A DNA stretch of 64,000 nucleotides from the NCBI RefSeq assembly GCF_001028625.1, contig NZ_CP011805.1, positions 1,550,001 through 1,614,000 of the forward strand. The letters run 5' to 3'. This stretch comes from Pelagerythrobacter marensis. GTDB lineage: Bacteria; Pseudomonadota; Alphaproteobacteria; Sphingomonadales; Sphingomonadaceae. A program made the position numbers and the translations under genes. Under the pieces are notes generated by a model. That model had not been told where the DNA came from. It searched no databases and worked only from the letters and a program-made list of their open reading frames with translations. Of the stretch, positions 35,207-44,873 are shown piece by piece (within the stretch, counting starts at the first letter, position 1; each line of letters begins with the position of its first letter).

Positions 35207-36478
35207 CTAGCGGCTGATGGCCAGCGAGTTGCCCGACTGGCGCACGGTGAACCCGCGCGCGCGCAAGGCGGCGGCGAGCTGTTCCTGCGAGCCGGCGAAT
35301 GTCACCGACATGACCGAACTGCCCCCGATCGCAGTGCTCGTCACGGCGGCACCGCGCACGCCGGGCGCGGCACGCACGGCGGACAGCGAGGCATCGAACG
35401 CACCCGCGTCAGGCGTCGCGAACTGGACCGCATAGCTCGCAGCCTGGGCCGTTTCTGCCGGTTGCGGAGCGGGTGCAGGCGTGCTGCTGTCTTCCGCCGC
35501 CTCCGCCGCAGCGTCCCGCGCCGCAGCAGCAGCCCGATCGCGCGCGAGCGCGGCGCGGCCCATTTCGATCAGCCGCTGCAGTGCAGGCTCCGCCTCCACA
35601 GTGCCGAGGTCGAGCGTGGGATCGGGTTTCAGCTTCCCGTCGGCCAGCGCCCGTTCGAAGATCGTGTTGAACCGCTGGACCGCCTGGGCAAGCATCGGCT
35701 GCAACTGCTCCGGGTTTTCGGCGCGTAGGGTGAATTGGTCGAGATAAGTATTGTCCGGCCCGTATCGTGCGGTGAAGGTCCCCTCAATCGGTCCGCCTGG
35801 CCACTGGTGTTCGAGATGGGCGACGGGCACCAGAACGTCCGCCGCGCTGAATTGGTCGAGAATATTGCGCCACCACAACCGGCTGCGGCGGCCCGTCTGG
35901 CCAAATGACAGCAACAGCGAATCGCCGCCCGCGCCCGATGGGCGGACATAGTTGATCCGGCTCGCCCCCGCCTGATATTCGGCCCAGGCGCGCTGCCAGG
36001 GGTTGCGCGTTTCGTAAACCGTATAGACCCCGGCCGAACGGGTCACCGGGACCAGCAGCATCGGCGCCGAGCCCGGCCCCCGCCCGCTGGCGCCCAGCAG
36101 CGCCCCGGCCCGCGCGCGATCGAACGTGATGCCGAGCCGCGCGATATAGCGCCGCGGCCCGATGTTTTCCTGTTCGATTACCACCGCGACGACGAGGCCT
36201 TGCAACTGACCGTCGGAAATACTGGGTCCGCCCAGCTTTTCCCACGCCTTGCGCTGCGCCTCGCGCCAGCCCTTCTCGCGCGCATCTTCGGCATTGTCGC
36301 CGCGCACGTCGACTTCGATTCCGGTAATGTCGATATCGCCGCTGCTGGCGATCGGGGCGATTCCCCGGTCCCCTTCCACCTGCGCCCACAGCACCGCCCC
36401 GCCGGCGAACAGCGCGAGAATCGCCGCAGCAACGAACGTCGGGCGCGAAAGGCGGAAGGGCGAGAGCGAATGGGACAT
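35207..36478 (-). CDS. Exported protein of unknown function, sphingomonad-type
   Basis: A 423-residue protein. Residues ~10-32 are a signal peptide or anchor (TFVAAAILALFAGGAVLW). The domain up to ~residue 150 contains EKGWREAQRKAWEKLGG and VVIEQENIGPRRYIARLGIT, a pattern of exported alphaproteobacterial proteins of unknown role. An Ala/Arg helix (~285-315) and a Pro/Ala linker precede a C-terminal ~75-residue domain shaped like a small beta-alpha-beta unit. It begins 73 bases from divergent purM and runs into hdaA. Confidence 0.75.
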   Translation of the reverse strand: MSHSLSPFRLSRPTFVAAAILALFAGGAVLWAQVEGDRGIAPIASSGDIDITGIEVDVRGDNAEDAREKGWREAQRKAWEKLGGPSISDGQLQGLVVAVVIEQENIGPRRYIARLGITFDRARAGALLGASGRGPGSAPMLLVPVTRSAGVYTVYETRNPWQRAWAEYQAGASRINYVRPSGAGGDSLLLSFGQTGRRSRLWWRNILDQFSAADVLVPVAHLEHQWPGGPIEGTFTARYGPDNTYLDQFTLRAENPEQLQPMLAQAVQRFNTIFERALADGKLKPDPTLDLGTVEAEPALQRLIEMGRAALARDRAAAAARDAAAEAAEDSSTPAPAPQPAETAQAASYAVQFATPDAGAFDASLSAVRAAPGVRGAAVTSTAIGGSSVMSVTFAGSQEQLAAALRARGFTVRQSGNSLAISR

Positions 36479-36550
36479 AGGGGAAAACTCGCGGCCTTTT
36501 GCCCAAACGGGCATGGAAATCCAAGCGCGAAAGTCTAAAGCGCTTATCCG

Positions 36551-37657
36551 ATGTCTGACCAAGAAAATACGACCGGCGGCTATACCTATGCCCAGGCCGG
36601 TGTCTCGATTGCCGCCGGCAACGCTCTCGTCAAGGCGATCGGGCCGCTGGTGAAGGCCACCGCGCGCCCGGGGGCCGATGGCGAAATCGGCGGCTTCGGC
36701 GGCTTTTTCGATCCGAAGGCCGCCGGCTATTCCGATCCGCTGCTGGTCGCCGCGAACGACGGTGTGGGGACCAAGCTGAAGCTGGCGATCGATCACGACC
36801 TGCACGATACCGTGGGCATCGATCTGGTCGCCATGTGCGTCAACGATCTGATCGTTCAGGGTGCGGAACCGCTGTTCTTCCTCGACTATTTTGCCACCGG
36901 CAAGCTGGAAACCGGCGTTGCGGAGCGCGTGATCGCCGGGATCGCCGGCGGCTGCCGCGAAGCGGGCTGCGCGCTGATCGGCGGGGAAACGGCCGAAATG
37001 CCGGGCATGTATGCCGCGGGCGATTACGATCTCGCCGGCTTCTGCGTCGGCGCGGTGGAGCGCGGCGAGCAATTGACGGGTGACGCGGTGAGGCCCGGCC
37101 AGGTCCTGCTCGGCCTCGCCAGTTCGGGGGTCCATTCCAATGGCTATTCGCTCGTCCGGCGGCTGGCGGCGGACAAGCGCTGGGCGCTGGGCGACGCTGC
37201 ACCGTTCGACGACACACGGACCCTGATCGAGGCGCTGATTGCGCCCACCCGCATCTATGTGAAGGCACTGCTGCCCGCGATCCGCGCGGGGCAGATTGCC
37301 GCGCTCGCCCACATTACCGGCGGCGGGCTGCTGGAAAATATCCCGCGCGTTCTGCCCGAAGGCGCGCACGCGCTCGTCGATGCGGACGGCTGGCCGCAGC
37401 CGGCATTGATGGCGTTCCTTCAGGATCAGGGCGAAATTGCGCCTGCCGAAATGGCCCGCACGTTCAACTGCGGCACGGGCATGGTTCTGGCGGTGGAAGA
37501 AGCCGCCGCGAACGATCTGGCGCGCGATCTCGAAACGGCGGGGGAGCGGGTGTTCCGCATCGGCAGGATCGAAGCGGGCGAACGCGGCTGCACCGTGCGC
37601 GGCAGTGCCGGGACCTGGCTCGCCGCCAATGGGTGGGAGGCACAGCACCTTGCCTGA
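36551..37657 (+). CDS. purM: Phosphoribosylformylglycinamidine cyclo-ligase (AIR synthetase)
   Basis: A 368-residue enzyme for the fifth step of purine synthesis. Motifs: VAANDGVGTKLKLAID, DLVAMCVNDLIVQGAEPLFF, GGETAEMPGMYAAGDYDLAG and THITGGG-type AHITGGGLLENIP. Normal length. Its end overlaps purN. Confidence 0.97.
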   Translation: MSDQENTTGGYTYAQAGVSIAAGNALVKAIGPLVKATARPGADGEIGGFGGFFDPKAAGYSDPLLVAANDGVGTKLKLAIDHDLHDTVGIDLVAMCVNDLIVQGAEPLFFLDYFATGKLETGVAERVIAGIAGGCREAGCALIGGETAEMPGMYAAGDYDLAGFCVGAVERGEQLTGDAVRPGQVLLGLASSGVHSNGYSLVRRLAADKRWALGDAAPFDDTRTLIEALIAPTRIYVKALLPAIRAGQIAALAHITGGGLLENIPRVLPEGAHALVDADGWPQPALMAFLQDQGEIAPAEMARTFNCGTGMVLAVEEAAANDLARDLETAGERVFRIGRIEAGERGCTVRGSAGTWLAANGWEAQHLA

Positions 37658-38618
37658 CGGCGCGCCGCGCGCCCCGGCGAAGGTCGCCGTGCTGGTATCG
37701 GGCAAGGGCACCAATATGGCCGCGTTGCTCTATGCCTCGCGCCTGCCGGGCGCAGCCTATGACATCGTGCTGGTGGCCAGCAACGATCCCGCGGCAGAGG
37801 CACTGACGCTGGCCGAGGCGGAGGGCGTGCCCAGTTTCGCCCTTCCCCATCGCGGCATGAAGCGCGCCGATCACGATGCGGCGATGGACGCGGCGATCCG
37901 CGATGCCGGCGCCGAATATGTCGTCCTCGCCGGCTATATGCGTATCCTCGGGCCCGATATCGTCGCCGCATGGGAAGGAAGGATGCTCAACATCCACCCT
38001 TCGCTGCTGCCGCGCTATCCGGGGCTCGACACCCATGCCCGCGCGATTGCGGCGGGTGACAGCCATGCGGGTGCATCGGTCCATCTGGTCACCGACGATC
38101 TCGACATGGGCGAAGTGCTGGGCCAGGCCAAAGTCGCCATCGCGCCCGGCGATACGCCCGATGTACTGGCGGAGCGGGTCAAACTCGCCGAACACCAGCT
38201 TTACCCCCGCGTGCTGGCGCAATACGTTTCGCGCCCGTTCGAACCGGAATGGCTGGTGGCGCGGGTCCGCGAACGGGCGATGGCGCTTCCCCAGGCGGAA
38301 GAAACGCTTAGCCACGGAATGCCCTGCTTCGGGATCGAGAAAGGCAAGAAATTCGCCTGGGTCAGCGTCGACCATCACGGCGACGGCAGAACCGCCCTGC
38401 TCGCCAAGATCAGCGGCGTGGACGAACAGGCGCAGCTGATCGAAAACGATCCGGCACACTATTACCGCCCACCCTATTTCGGCGACGGATGGATCGGTAT
38501 TCGCCTGGATCTGGGCGATACCGACTGGGAAGCGGTCGACCAGTGGCTGGCCCGCAGCTGGCGCGCGGTCGCCCCGAAAAAACTCACCACCTTGATGGAC
38601 GCCGCCGACGCGTTCTGA
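37650..38618 (+). CDS. purN: PurN glycinamide ribonucleotide transformylase fused to a YjbR/MmcQ-like domain
   Basis: A 322-residue protein. Residues 1-~205 are PurN, the 10-formyl-THF-dependent third step of purine synthesis: VLVSGKGTNMAALL, the catalytic Asn/His in MLNIHPSLLPRYPGLDTH and Asp in VTDDLDMG. Residues ~208-322 match MmcQ/YjbR (RERAMALPQAEETLSHGMPC, then KKFAWVSVDHHG and GDGWIGIRLDL), a DNA-binding-like domain of unknown role. No stop separates them. The start is TTG 37650, with GGGAGG 9 bases upstream; ATG 37629 in frame is the alternative. It overlaps purM by 8 bases. Confidence 0.88.
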   Translation: MPDGAPRAPAKVAVLVSGKGTNMAALLYASRLPGAAYDIVLVASNDPAAEALTLAEAEGVPSFALPHRGMKRADHDAAMDAAIRDAGAEYVVLAGYMRILGPDIVAAWEGRMLNIHPSLLPRYPGLDTHARAIAAGDSHAGASVHLVTDDLDMGEVLGQAKVAIAPGDTPDVLAERVKLAEHQLYPRVLAQYVSRPFEPEWLVARVRERAMALPQAEETLSHGMPCFGIEKGKKFAWVSVDHHGDGRTALLAKISGVDEQAQLIENDPAHYYRPPYFGDGWIGIRLDLGDTDWEAVDQWLARSWRAVAPKKLTTLMDAADAF

Positions 38619-39107
38619 CCACATTACGCCCCCCGCGCAGGCGGCGGCCTCGGGGGCTAGTGACCATTTAGAGAATGCATCCTGTGCCAGGGTGCGTGAG
38701 TTGGGTCCTTACCGCCCCCCATGAGTTCCTGCGAAAGCAGGAACCCAGAAACAGCCCCAGCGCCCGCCGTCCTGGGCCCCTGCTTTCGCAGGGGATCACG
38801 TCGCGAGGACCGATCCTCCCCCCCCCTCCGATCCCCCGCGCAGGCGGGGGTCTCGGGCTATCCGGCAAAGCGCCTGCGGCCTGAGGCCCCCGCCTGCGCG
38901 GGGGACCGGGTATGGGCAGCATGATACTCCCTCCCCGTCATGCTGAACTTGTTTCAGCATCCATCGTGCCGCCCCGCACCTACAGCGCAGGAGGAGGAAT
39001 GGGCCCTGAAACAAGTTCAGGGTGACGGTGGCTCGACGTTGCGAGCTTCCCCAAGCCATCCTGACGTTCCGCCTGCGCGGCGGAACGTGGAGCCAATCGC
39101 GCTTGGA
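38619..39107. repeat. 489-base gap filled with extragenic palindromes
   Basis: No gene is seen between purN and aroG. The gap holds hairpins GTTCCTGC-GAAA-GCAGGAAC (38725-38744), CCCCTGC-TTTC-GCAGGGG (38777-38794), CCCCCGC-GCAG-GCGGGGG (38833-38850), CCCCCGC-CTGC-GCGGGGG (38887-38904) and ACGTTCCGCC-N5-GGCGGAACGT (39064-39088). A pair of 15-mers CTGAACTTGTTTCAG (38943-38957) and its inverse (39006-39020) lies between them. This is a composite of several REP-like families and may also end transcription from both sides. Confidence 0.8.
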
Positions 39108-40481
39108 TCAGGCGGCGTCGGCGTGGCGGTCGGTGGTTTCCAGGCGGATCATATCCGCCAGCAGGAAGGCCAGTTCCAGCGACTGCGCGGCGTTGAGGCG
39201 CGGGTCGCAATGGGTGTGATAGCGATCGCCCAGCGCCTCGTCGGTGATGGCGATGGCGCCGCCGGTGCATTCGGTCACGTCCTGCCCGGTCATTTCGATA
39301 TGAATGCCGCCCGCGTGGGTCCCTTCGGCCCGGTGGACCGCGAAGAAGCCCTTCACCTCGCTCAGGATCCGGTCGAACGGGCGGGTCTTGAACCCGCTTT
39401 CGGACTTGATCACGTTGCCGTGCATCGGGTCGCAGCTCCACACCACCGGGTGCCCTTCGCGCGCGACGGCGCGGACCAGGCGCGGCAGGCCGGCTTCGAC
39501 CTTTTCGTGCCCGAAGCGGCTGATCAGCGTGATCCGCCCCGGCTCGCGCCCGGGGTTGAGCGTGTCGAGCAGGCTCAGCAGCACGTCCGGTTCCAGGCTT
39601 GGCCCGCATTTCAGGCCCAGCGGATTGCCGATCCCGCGAACAAATTCGATGTGCGAGCTGCCTTCGAACCGGGTCCGGTCGCCGATCCAGACCATGTGCG
39701 CGCTGGTGTCGTACCAGTCGCCGGTCAGCGAATCCTGCCGCGTCATCGCCTGTTCGTAAGGCAGCAGCAGCGCCTCGTGACTGGTGTAGAAGCTGGTGCC
39801 CTGCAACTGCGGCACGGTGGCCGGGTCGACCCCGCAGGCTTCCATGAAATCGAGCGCCTCGCCGATCCGGTCGGCGGTTTCGCCGAACTTTTCGGCCCAC
39901 GGGCTGCGGCCCATGAAATCGAGCGTCCACTGGTGGACCTGTCGCAGATTGGCGTAACCGCCGCCGGCGAAGGCGCGCAGCAGGTTGAGCGTCGCCGCCG
40001 CCTGCGAATAGGCGCGGACCATGCGCTGCGGATCGTTATGCCGCGATTCGGGCGTGAATTCGATCCCGTTGACGTTGTCGCCGAAGTAGCTGGGCAGCGT
40101 GACGCCGTCCTTGGTTTCGGTCGGCGCGCTGCGCGGCTTGGCGAACTGGCCCGCCATGCGGCCCACCTTCACCACCGGCAGCTTGCCCGCGAACGTCAGC
40201 ACGACCGCCATCTGCAACAGCACACGGAAGGTGTCGCGAATGTTGTTCGGGTGGAATTCGGCGAAACTTTCGGCGCAGTCGCCGCCCTGGATCAGGAAAC
40301 CCTGCCCCTGCGACACTTCGGCCAGTTCCGCCTTCAGCGCGCGCGCTTCCCCGGCGAAGACCAGCGGCGGATAGGCGCCAAGCGTCGCCTCGACCGCTTC
40401 CAGCGCCTGCGGATCGTCATAGGTCGGCAGATGCCGTGCCTCGTGCGATTTCCAGCTATCGGGTGTCCAGTTGCGCGCCAC
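39108..40481 (-). CDS. aroG: Class II 3-deoxy-7-phosphoheptulonate synthase
   Basis: A 457-residue type II (plant/Pseudomonas-like) DAHP synthase, first step of the shikimate pathway. Motifs: GQGFLIQGGDCAESF, LPSYFGDNVNGIEFT, VWIGDRTRFEGSSHIEF, RGIGNPLGLKCGPSLE and WSCDPMHGN. The start is GTG 40481. Regulation by aromatic amino acids cannot be judged from sequence. Confidence 0.96.
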   Translation of the reverse strand: MARNWTPDSWKSHEARHLPTYDDPQALEAVEATLGAYPPLVFAGEARALKAELAEVSQGQGFLIQGGDCAESFAEFHPNNIRDTFRVLLQMAVVLTFAGKLPVVKVGRMAGQFAKPRSAPTETKDGVTLPSYFGDNVNGIEFTPESRHNDPQRMVRAYSQAAATLNLLRAFAGGGYANLRQVHQWTLDFMGRSPWAEKFGETADRIGEALDFMEACGVDPATVPQLQGTSFYTSHEALLLPYEQAMTRQDSLTGDWYDTSAHMVWIGDRTRFEGSSHIEFVRGIGNPLGLKCGPSLEPDVLLSLLDTLNPGREPGRITLISRFGHEKVEAGLPRLVRAVAREGHPVVWSCDPMHGNVIKSESGFKTRPFDRILSEVKGFFAVHRAEGTHAGGIHIEMTGQDVTECTGGAIAITDEALGDRYHTHCDPRLNAAQSLELAFLLADMIRLETTDRHADAA

Positions 40482-40594
40482 TTGATCGTACTCTTTCGTG
40501 TTCGAAGGAAGATGCCATTGAACGCGACAGCGGGCCGCGCGGCAAGGGCAAATAACTTTCGGGCGGTGATGGTTAGGCTACGCGGAGCGCACCC

Positions 40595-43543
40595 TTACCG
40601 CCCCGCCGGGGCCTGCACCGGCGCGGCGGCCGGGCCGCGCACCAGTTCCTGCCCTTCGGGAATCACCGCCAGCCGGAAACCGGCGCGCGCCGCGAGATAT
40701 TTGCGCGCCAGGGCCTGCATCGCCTGCGGCGTGGTGACCGTGTAGTCGTTCAACAGCGAACGCACGTGCTGGACCCGGCGCGGATCGCGGGTCGAACCTT
40801 CGAGCTGGTACATCCAGAACGTGTTGCCGGTAGATGCCCGGTTGATCAGCTGGCGCAGCGGCTCGGTCACTCGGGCCAGTTCGTCCTCCGTCGGCGGATT
40901 GGCCACCAGATCGGTCGCAATCTCGTCCGCCGCAGCGAAGAAGGCCGGCACGTCTTCGGGCCGCAGCTGTGCGATCGCGGCGATCCGCCCGCCGTCGGCA
41001 AGGTCGATCGGCCAGCTGTTGGAAACCTGCGGGGCGTAGCTGGCCCCCGCGCGTTCGCGCATCGCATCGATCAGGCGGTTGCTGAACAGGTTGGCGAGAA
41101 TTTCGAGCTGGCGCGATTCGGGCAGCCGGTCCACCCCGCCGCCGGTCGGCCAGGCGACAACCGCCGCCGCCTGGTTGGCATCGCCGCGATGGTGCAGCAC
41201 GACGGTATCGGCCGAAGGCGCGGGGAAGTCAGGCGTGCGCGCAGCCACATCCGCCGGGATCGGCGTGCGCGGCGGCAGGGCGCCGAAGGTGCGGCGCAGC
41301 GTTTCCAGCGTCGCCTCCCGGTCGAACTCGCCGAAAATCGCGACTTCGATCGGCCCCTGCTTCAGCAGCGGTTCCCACACTTCGCGGAAACCCGCCGGCG
41401 TCGCTTTTTCCAGCATCGCAAGGTCGGGCGTGGCGTAGAGCGGATCGCGATCGCGCAGATAGTATTCGAGATCGCGGCTGAGCACCGCGCCCGGACTGGT
41501 GGCGAGGCTTTCGTAAGCCAGCCGCGCTGCCGCCTTGGCCCGCAGCACGGGATTTTCATCCCACCGCGGCATCGCCAGCTTGGCCGCGAAGAGATAGAGC
41601 TGATCGTCCAGATCCGCCTTGCGCGTCTGGGCGGAGAAGGTGAACACCGATTCCTCGATCTCGAAATCGAGCGCCATCTTGCGCCCGGTGGAGATGCGAT
41701 CGAGTTCTTCCTGCCCCAGTTCGCCCAGGCCCGACTGGACCAGCGCCCGTTCGCCCAGCTCGCGATAGACCGCGTCCCCCTGGTCGAACGCGCGCATTCC
41801 CGCGCCGAAGCGCACGCGCACGGCGATCCGGCCCGGTTCGGCATCGTTGGCCCACAGGATCGCGGTGACCCCATTGCCCAGTTCGACCCGTTCGATCCCC
41901 AGCAGACCCAGCGGCTCCGCGTTCACCACGTCTCCCGGCTCGCCAATCGCTGGCAGGTCGGCGAACGAGATTGGCGTCGCGTCCAGCCGCGCGCTGGCAT
42001 CGGGGGCGACATCTTCGCGCAGCGCGGCCTTGAGTGCTTGCGCATCCGCTTCGCCGGTTGCCGGCGTGACATAGACGGCGCGCACCACGTCGCCGGCAAA
42101 CAGCGACCGCGTGTGTTCCAGCACCGCGTCCGGCGTCAGCTTGTCGCGCATCCCGCGAAAGACGTTGAGCACCGTTTCCGGCGCGGCGACGGTTTCGCGA
42201 ATGTCGACCGCGCTGACGATATCGTCGGCCAGCTTGGAGCCCGCCATGACAGAGCGCTGTTCCACCGTACTGGCGAACACCACGTCGAATTCAGCCACTT
42301 CGCGGGCAATCTCCTCCTCCGAAGGCGGGGTGGAGAGAGCATCGGCGATGACCGCGCGAACATCTTTCAACGCCGCCTGCCAGTCGCCCGAAAGCGGCGC
42401 GACGGTAACGAATGTGGCATCGGTGGACCGGCTGACGTCGTCCTGCTGGACCTGGGCATAGAGATAGGACCCGCCGGCCCGCGCCCGTGCCTCCAGCCGG
42501 CGATTGATCAGTGCCTGCGCCAGCGCATCGGTCAACAGCCCTTCGTTATAGACGATCGTGTCGTTCACCTGCCGCCAGGGGCGCATGAACGCGTATGTCA
42601 GCGAACGCGGCATGTCGGGTTCCACCTGCACCGCGGTTTCGCCAACGGGGTTGTCCCCCTGCGCGCCGGGCGGCGGAACCGGATCGCCGAAGCTCGGCGC
42701 CTCGACATGCGGGCCCTTGCCCTGCCAGTCGCCGAACCACTTTTCGACCAGTTGCGCCAGCCGGATCGGATCGACATCGCCGGCGGCGACGATCACCGTG
42801 TTTTCCGGGCGATACCACCGGTCGTGAAATCCCTGGACGGCTTCCGCCGTGGCCCCGGTCAGCGTCGCTTCGGTCCCGATCGGCATCCGTTCGGCCAGCG
42901 GCTGGCCGGCGAACAGCGTCTTGCGGGTCACTTCGACCACCCGCTCCGCCGCGCCGCCACGCTCGCGCTTTTCCGCCAGCACGATCGGCACTTCGGCGGC
43001 CAGGTTGGCTTCGTTCAACACCGGTTCGCGCATCATGCCGGAAAGGAGCTTGAAGCTTTCTTCCAGCGCCTGCGGCGTCGCATTGGGCAGGTCGAGCTTG
43101 TAAACCGTATGCGTAGGCGAAGTTTCGGCATTGGTGTCGCTGCCGAACGTCGCGCCCAGCCGCTGCCAGGTTGGGATTGCCATCGCCGGGCCGAGGTACT
43201 TGCTTTCGCGGAAGCTCAGATGCTCCATCAGGTGGGCGAAGCCGCGTTCGTCGTCCCGCTCGTGCAGCGATCCGGCATCGATGCGGATGCGGATCGAAAC
43301 CTGCCGCGGGGGCACGCCGTTTTCGCGCACCGCATAGCGCAGGCCATTGTCCATCTCACCGAACAGCCATTCCTCGTCGCGCGGAACATCGCTGCCGCGA
43401 TAGATCCACGGCACTTCGTCCCCGGTCTGCAGCGATTCGGGCGCGGCCACGGGCGCAGGCACCTGCGCCGTAGCGGAGGGCGCGACCAGAGCCAGGGGAA
43501 GGAGAAGCGCGAACGGCCGGACGGCACGCGGAAGATAAATCAT
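40595..43543 (-). CDS. M16 family zinc metallopeptidase, periplasmic
   Basis: A 982-residue pitrilysin/insulinase-type protease. Residues 1-27 are a signal peptide (FALLLPLALVAPSATAQ). The inverted zinc motif HLMEH is at residues 104-108 (His104, Glu107, His108) with Glu184 as the third ligand. The second half (~residue 530 on) repeats the fold without the motif, as in two-domain M16 proteins of ~900 residues. An in-frame ATG 3 codons upstream is possible. It probably degrades peptides in the periplasm. Confidence 0.93.
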   Translation of the reverse strand: MIYLPRAVRPFALLLPLALVAPSATAQVPAPVAAPESLQTGDEVPWIYRGSDVPRDEEWLFGEMDNGLRYAVRENGVPPRQVSIRIRIDAGSLHERDDERGFAHLMEHLSFRESKYLGPAMAIPTWQRLGATFGSDTNAETSPTHTVYKLDLPNATPQALEESFKLLSGMMREPVLNEANLAAEVPIVLAEKRERGGAAERVVEVTRKTLFAGQPLAERMPIGTEATLTGATAEAVQGFHDRWYRPENTVIVAAGDVDPIRLAQLVEKWFGDWQGKGPHVEAPSFGDPVPPPGAQGDNPVGETAVQVEPDMPRSLTYAFMRPWRQVNDTIVYNEGLLTDALAQALINRRLEARARAGGSYLYAQVQQDDVSRSTDATFVTVAPLSGDWQAALKDVRAVIADALSTPPSEEEIAREVAEFDVVFASTVEQRSVMAGSKLADDIVSAVDIRETVAAPETVLNVFRGMRDKLTPDAVLEHTRSLFAGDVVRAVYVTPATGEADAQALKAALREDVAPDASARLDATPISFADLPAIGEPGDVVNAEPLGLLGIERVELGNGVTAILWANDAEPGRIAVRVRFGAGMRAFDQGDAVYRELGERALVQSGLGELGQEELDRISTGRKMALDFEIEESVFTFSAQTRKADLDDQLYLFAAKLAMPRWDENPVLRAKAAARLAYESLATSPGAVLSRDLEYYLRDRDPLYATPDLAMLEKATPAGFREVWEPLLKQGPIEVAIFGEFDREATLETLRRTFGALPPRTPIPADVAARTPDFPAPSADTVVLHHRGDANQAAAVVAWPTGGGVDRLPESRQLEILANLFSNRLIDAMRERAGASYAPQVSNSWPIDLADGGRIAAIAQLRPEDVPAFFAAADEIATDLVANPPTEDELARVTEPLRQLINRASTGNTFWMYQLEGSTRDPRRVQHVRSLLNDYTVTTPQAMQALARKYLAARAGFRLAVIPEGQELVRGPAAAPVQAPAGR

Positions 43544-43642
43544 GCCCGGCATATAGGGGCCCGGGGCCTGAAGGGATAGTGAATGCGCACTGTCCCCGAT
43601 CGCGGCCTTGTTCATGCCCCATCTCCACCCTACATCGCCCCC

Positions 43643-44221
43643 ATGTTCATAGAGACAGAAACCACGCCCAATCCCGCCAGCCTGAAGTTCATGCCGGGCC
43701 GTCAGGTCATGCCTTCGGGCACGCGCGAATTCCCCAACCCCGAAGCGGCAGAGGCGAGCCCGCTGGCGCAGGCGATCTTCGACACCGGCGAAGTAACCAA
43801 TGTGTTCTTCGGCAGCGATTTCATCGCCGTGACCGCCGCACCGGGCGTCGAATGGAGCGCGCTCAAGCCGCAGGTGGTTTCTATCCTTCTCGACCATTTC
43901 GTGTCCGAAGCCCCGCTGTTCGCCGGCGGTGACGCCGCCGGTATCGCAGTGCCCGGCGAAGACGCGATGCTGGTGGAGGAAGATCCGGCCAACGCCGATG
44001 TCGTCGCACAGATCAACGAGCTGCTCGAAACCCGCGTCCGCCCGGCAGTGGCCGGCGACGGGGGCGACATCCAGTATCGCGGGTTCCGCGACGGGATCGT
44101 CTATCTGCAGCTCCAGGGCGCCTGTTCGGGCTGCCCCAGCTCGACCGCGACGCTCAAGCACGGCATCGAAGGCCTGCTGAAGCATTACGTGCCCGAAGTG
44201 ACCGAGGTTCGCGCGGCCTGA
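43643..44221 (+). CDS. nfuA: Fe-S cluster carrier NfuA-like
   Basis: A 192-residue protein with an N-terminal Nfu domain (FIETETTPNPASLKFMPGR) and a C-terminal NifU domain carrying the cluster cysteines Cys161 and Cys164 in GACSGCPSST. It carries [4Fe-4S] clusters to target enzymes such as lipoyl synthase or MiaB (encoded at 47956). ATG 43643 is the family start. Divergent from the M16 gene. Confidence 0.94.
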   Translation: MFIETETTPNPASLKFMPGRQVMPSGTREFPNPEAAEASPLAQAIFDTGEVTNVFFGSDFIAVTAAPGVEWSALKPQVVSILLDHFVSEAPLFAGGDAAGIAVPGEDAMLVEEDPANADVVAQINELLETRVRPAVAGDGGDIQYRGFRDGIVYLQLQGACSGCPSSTATLKHGIEGLLKHYVPEVTEVRAA

Positions 44222-44237
44222 CCGCAACCACGGGGGA

Positions 44238-44864
44238 ATGACGATGACTAAACAGTACCACGGCCACGCGCTGTCGACAGACGCGCTGGACCAGCTTTTC
44301 CGCGAAGCGCGCAGCTATAACGGCTGGCTCGACAAGCCGGTGTCCGACGAACAGATCGAAGCGATCCACGCGCTGATGAAGATGGGGCCGACTTCGGCCA
44401 ACATGCAGCCCGCGCGGATCGTTTGGGCCAAATCGACCGAAGCGAAGGCGAAGCTTTCCGCCCTCGCGATGGAAGGGAACCGCAAGAAGATCGAGACCGC
44501 GCCGGTCGTCGCGATCGTCGGTTACGACATCGATTTCCACGAGAACCTGCCTTGGCTGTTCCCGCATACCGATGCGAAAAGCTGGTTTGCAGACGACGAG
44601 GACGGCCGGCGCAGCCACGCCTTCCGCAATTCCTCGCTCCAGGGCGCCTATCTGATGCTTGCCGCCCGGTCGCTGGGTCTCGACTGCGGGCCGATGTCGG
44701 GGTTCGACAACGATGCGGTGGACGAGGCGTTCTTCGCCGGCGACCCCAAGTTCGGCCCCCGCGTGCGCAGCAATTTCATCTGCGGAATCGGATATGGCGA
44801 TGCGTCGACGATCTTCGACCGCAGCCCGCGCCCCGATTTCGAAACGTTCTGCACCATCGCCTGA
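44238..44864 (+). CDS. rutE: RutE/HadB-like nitroreductase family reductase
   Basis: A 208-residue FMN enzyme with a start (LDQLFREARSYNGWLDKPVS) typical of malonic semialdehyde reductase RutE. MGPTSANMQPARIVW and LQGAYLMLAARSLGLDCGPM are further matches. RutE reduces malonic semialdehyde to 3-hydroxypropionate after uracil breakdown, but no rut genes are nearby, so its role here may be a general detoxification. An alternative ATG is 2 codons downstream. Confidence 0.85.
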   Translation: MTMTKQYHGHALSTDALDQLFREARSYNGWLDKPVSDEQIEAIHALMKMGPTSANMQPARIVWAKSTEAKAKLSALAMEGNRKKIETAPVVAIVGYDIDFHENLPWLFPHTDAKSWFADDEDGRRSHAFRNSSLQGAYLMLAARSLGLDCGPMSGFDNDAVDEAFFAGDPKFGPRVRSNFICGIGYGDASTIFDRSPRPDFETFCTIA

Positions 44865-44873
44865 CGGCCGGCC

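Noticed and set aside
38619..39107. CRISPR array
   Set aside because: The repeats are palindromic, of different sequence and not evenly spaced with unique spacers; they fit REP elements.
40766..43579. 937-codon open frame antisense to the M16 protease
   Set aside because: Shadow of the protease gene; Arg/Gly/His-rich sequence with no recognisable domain.
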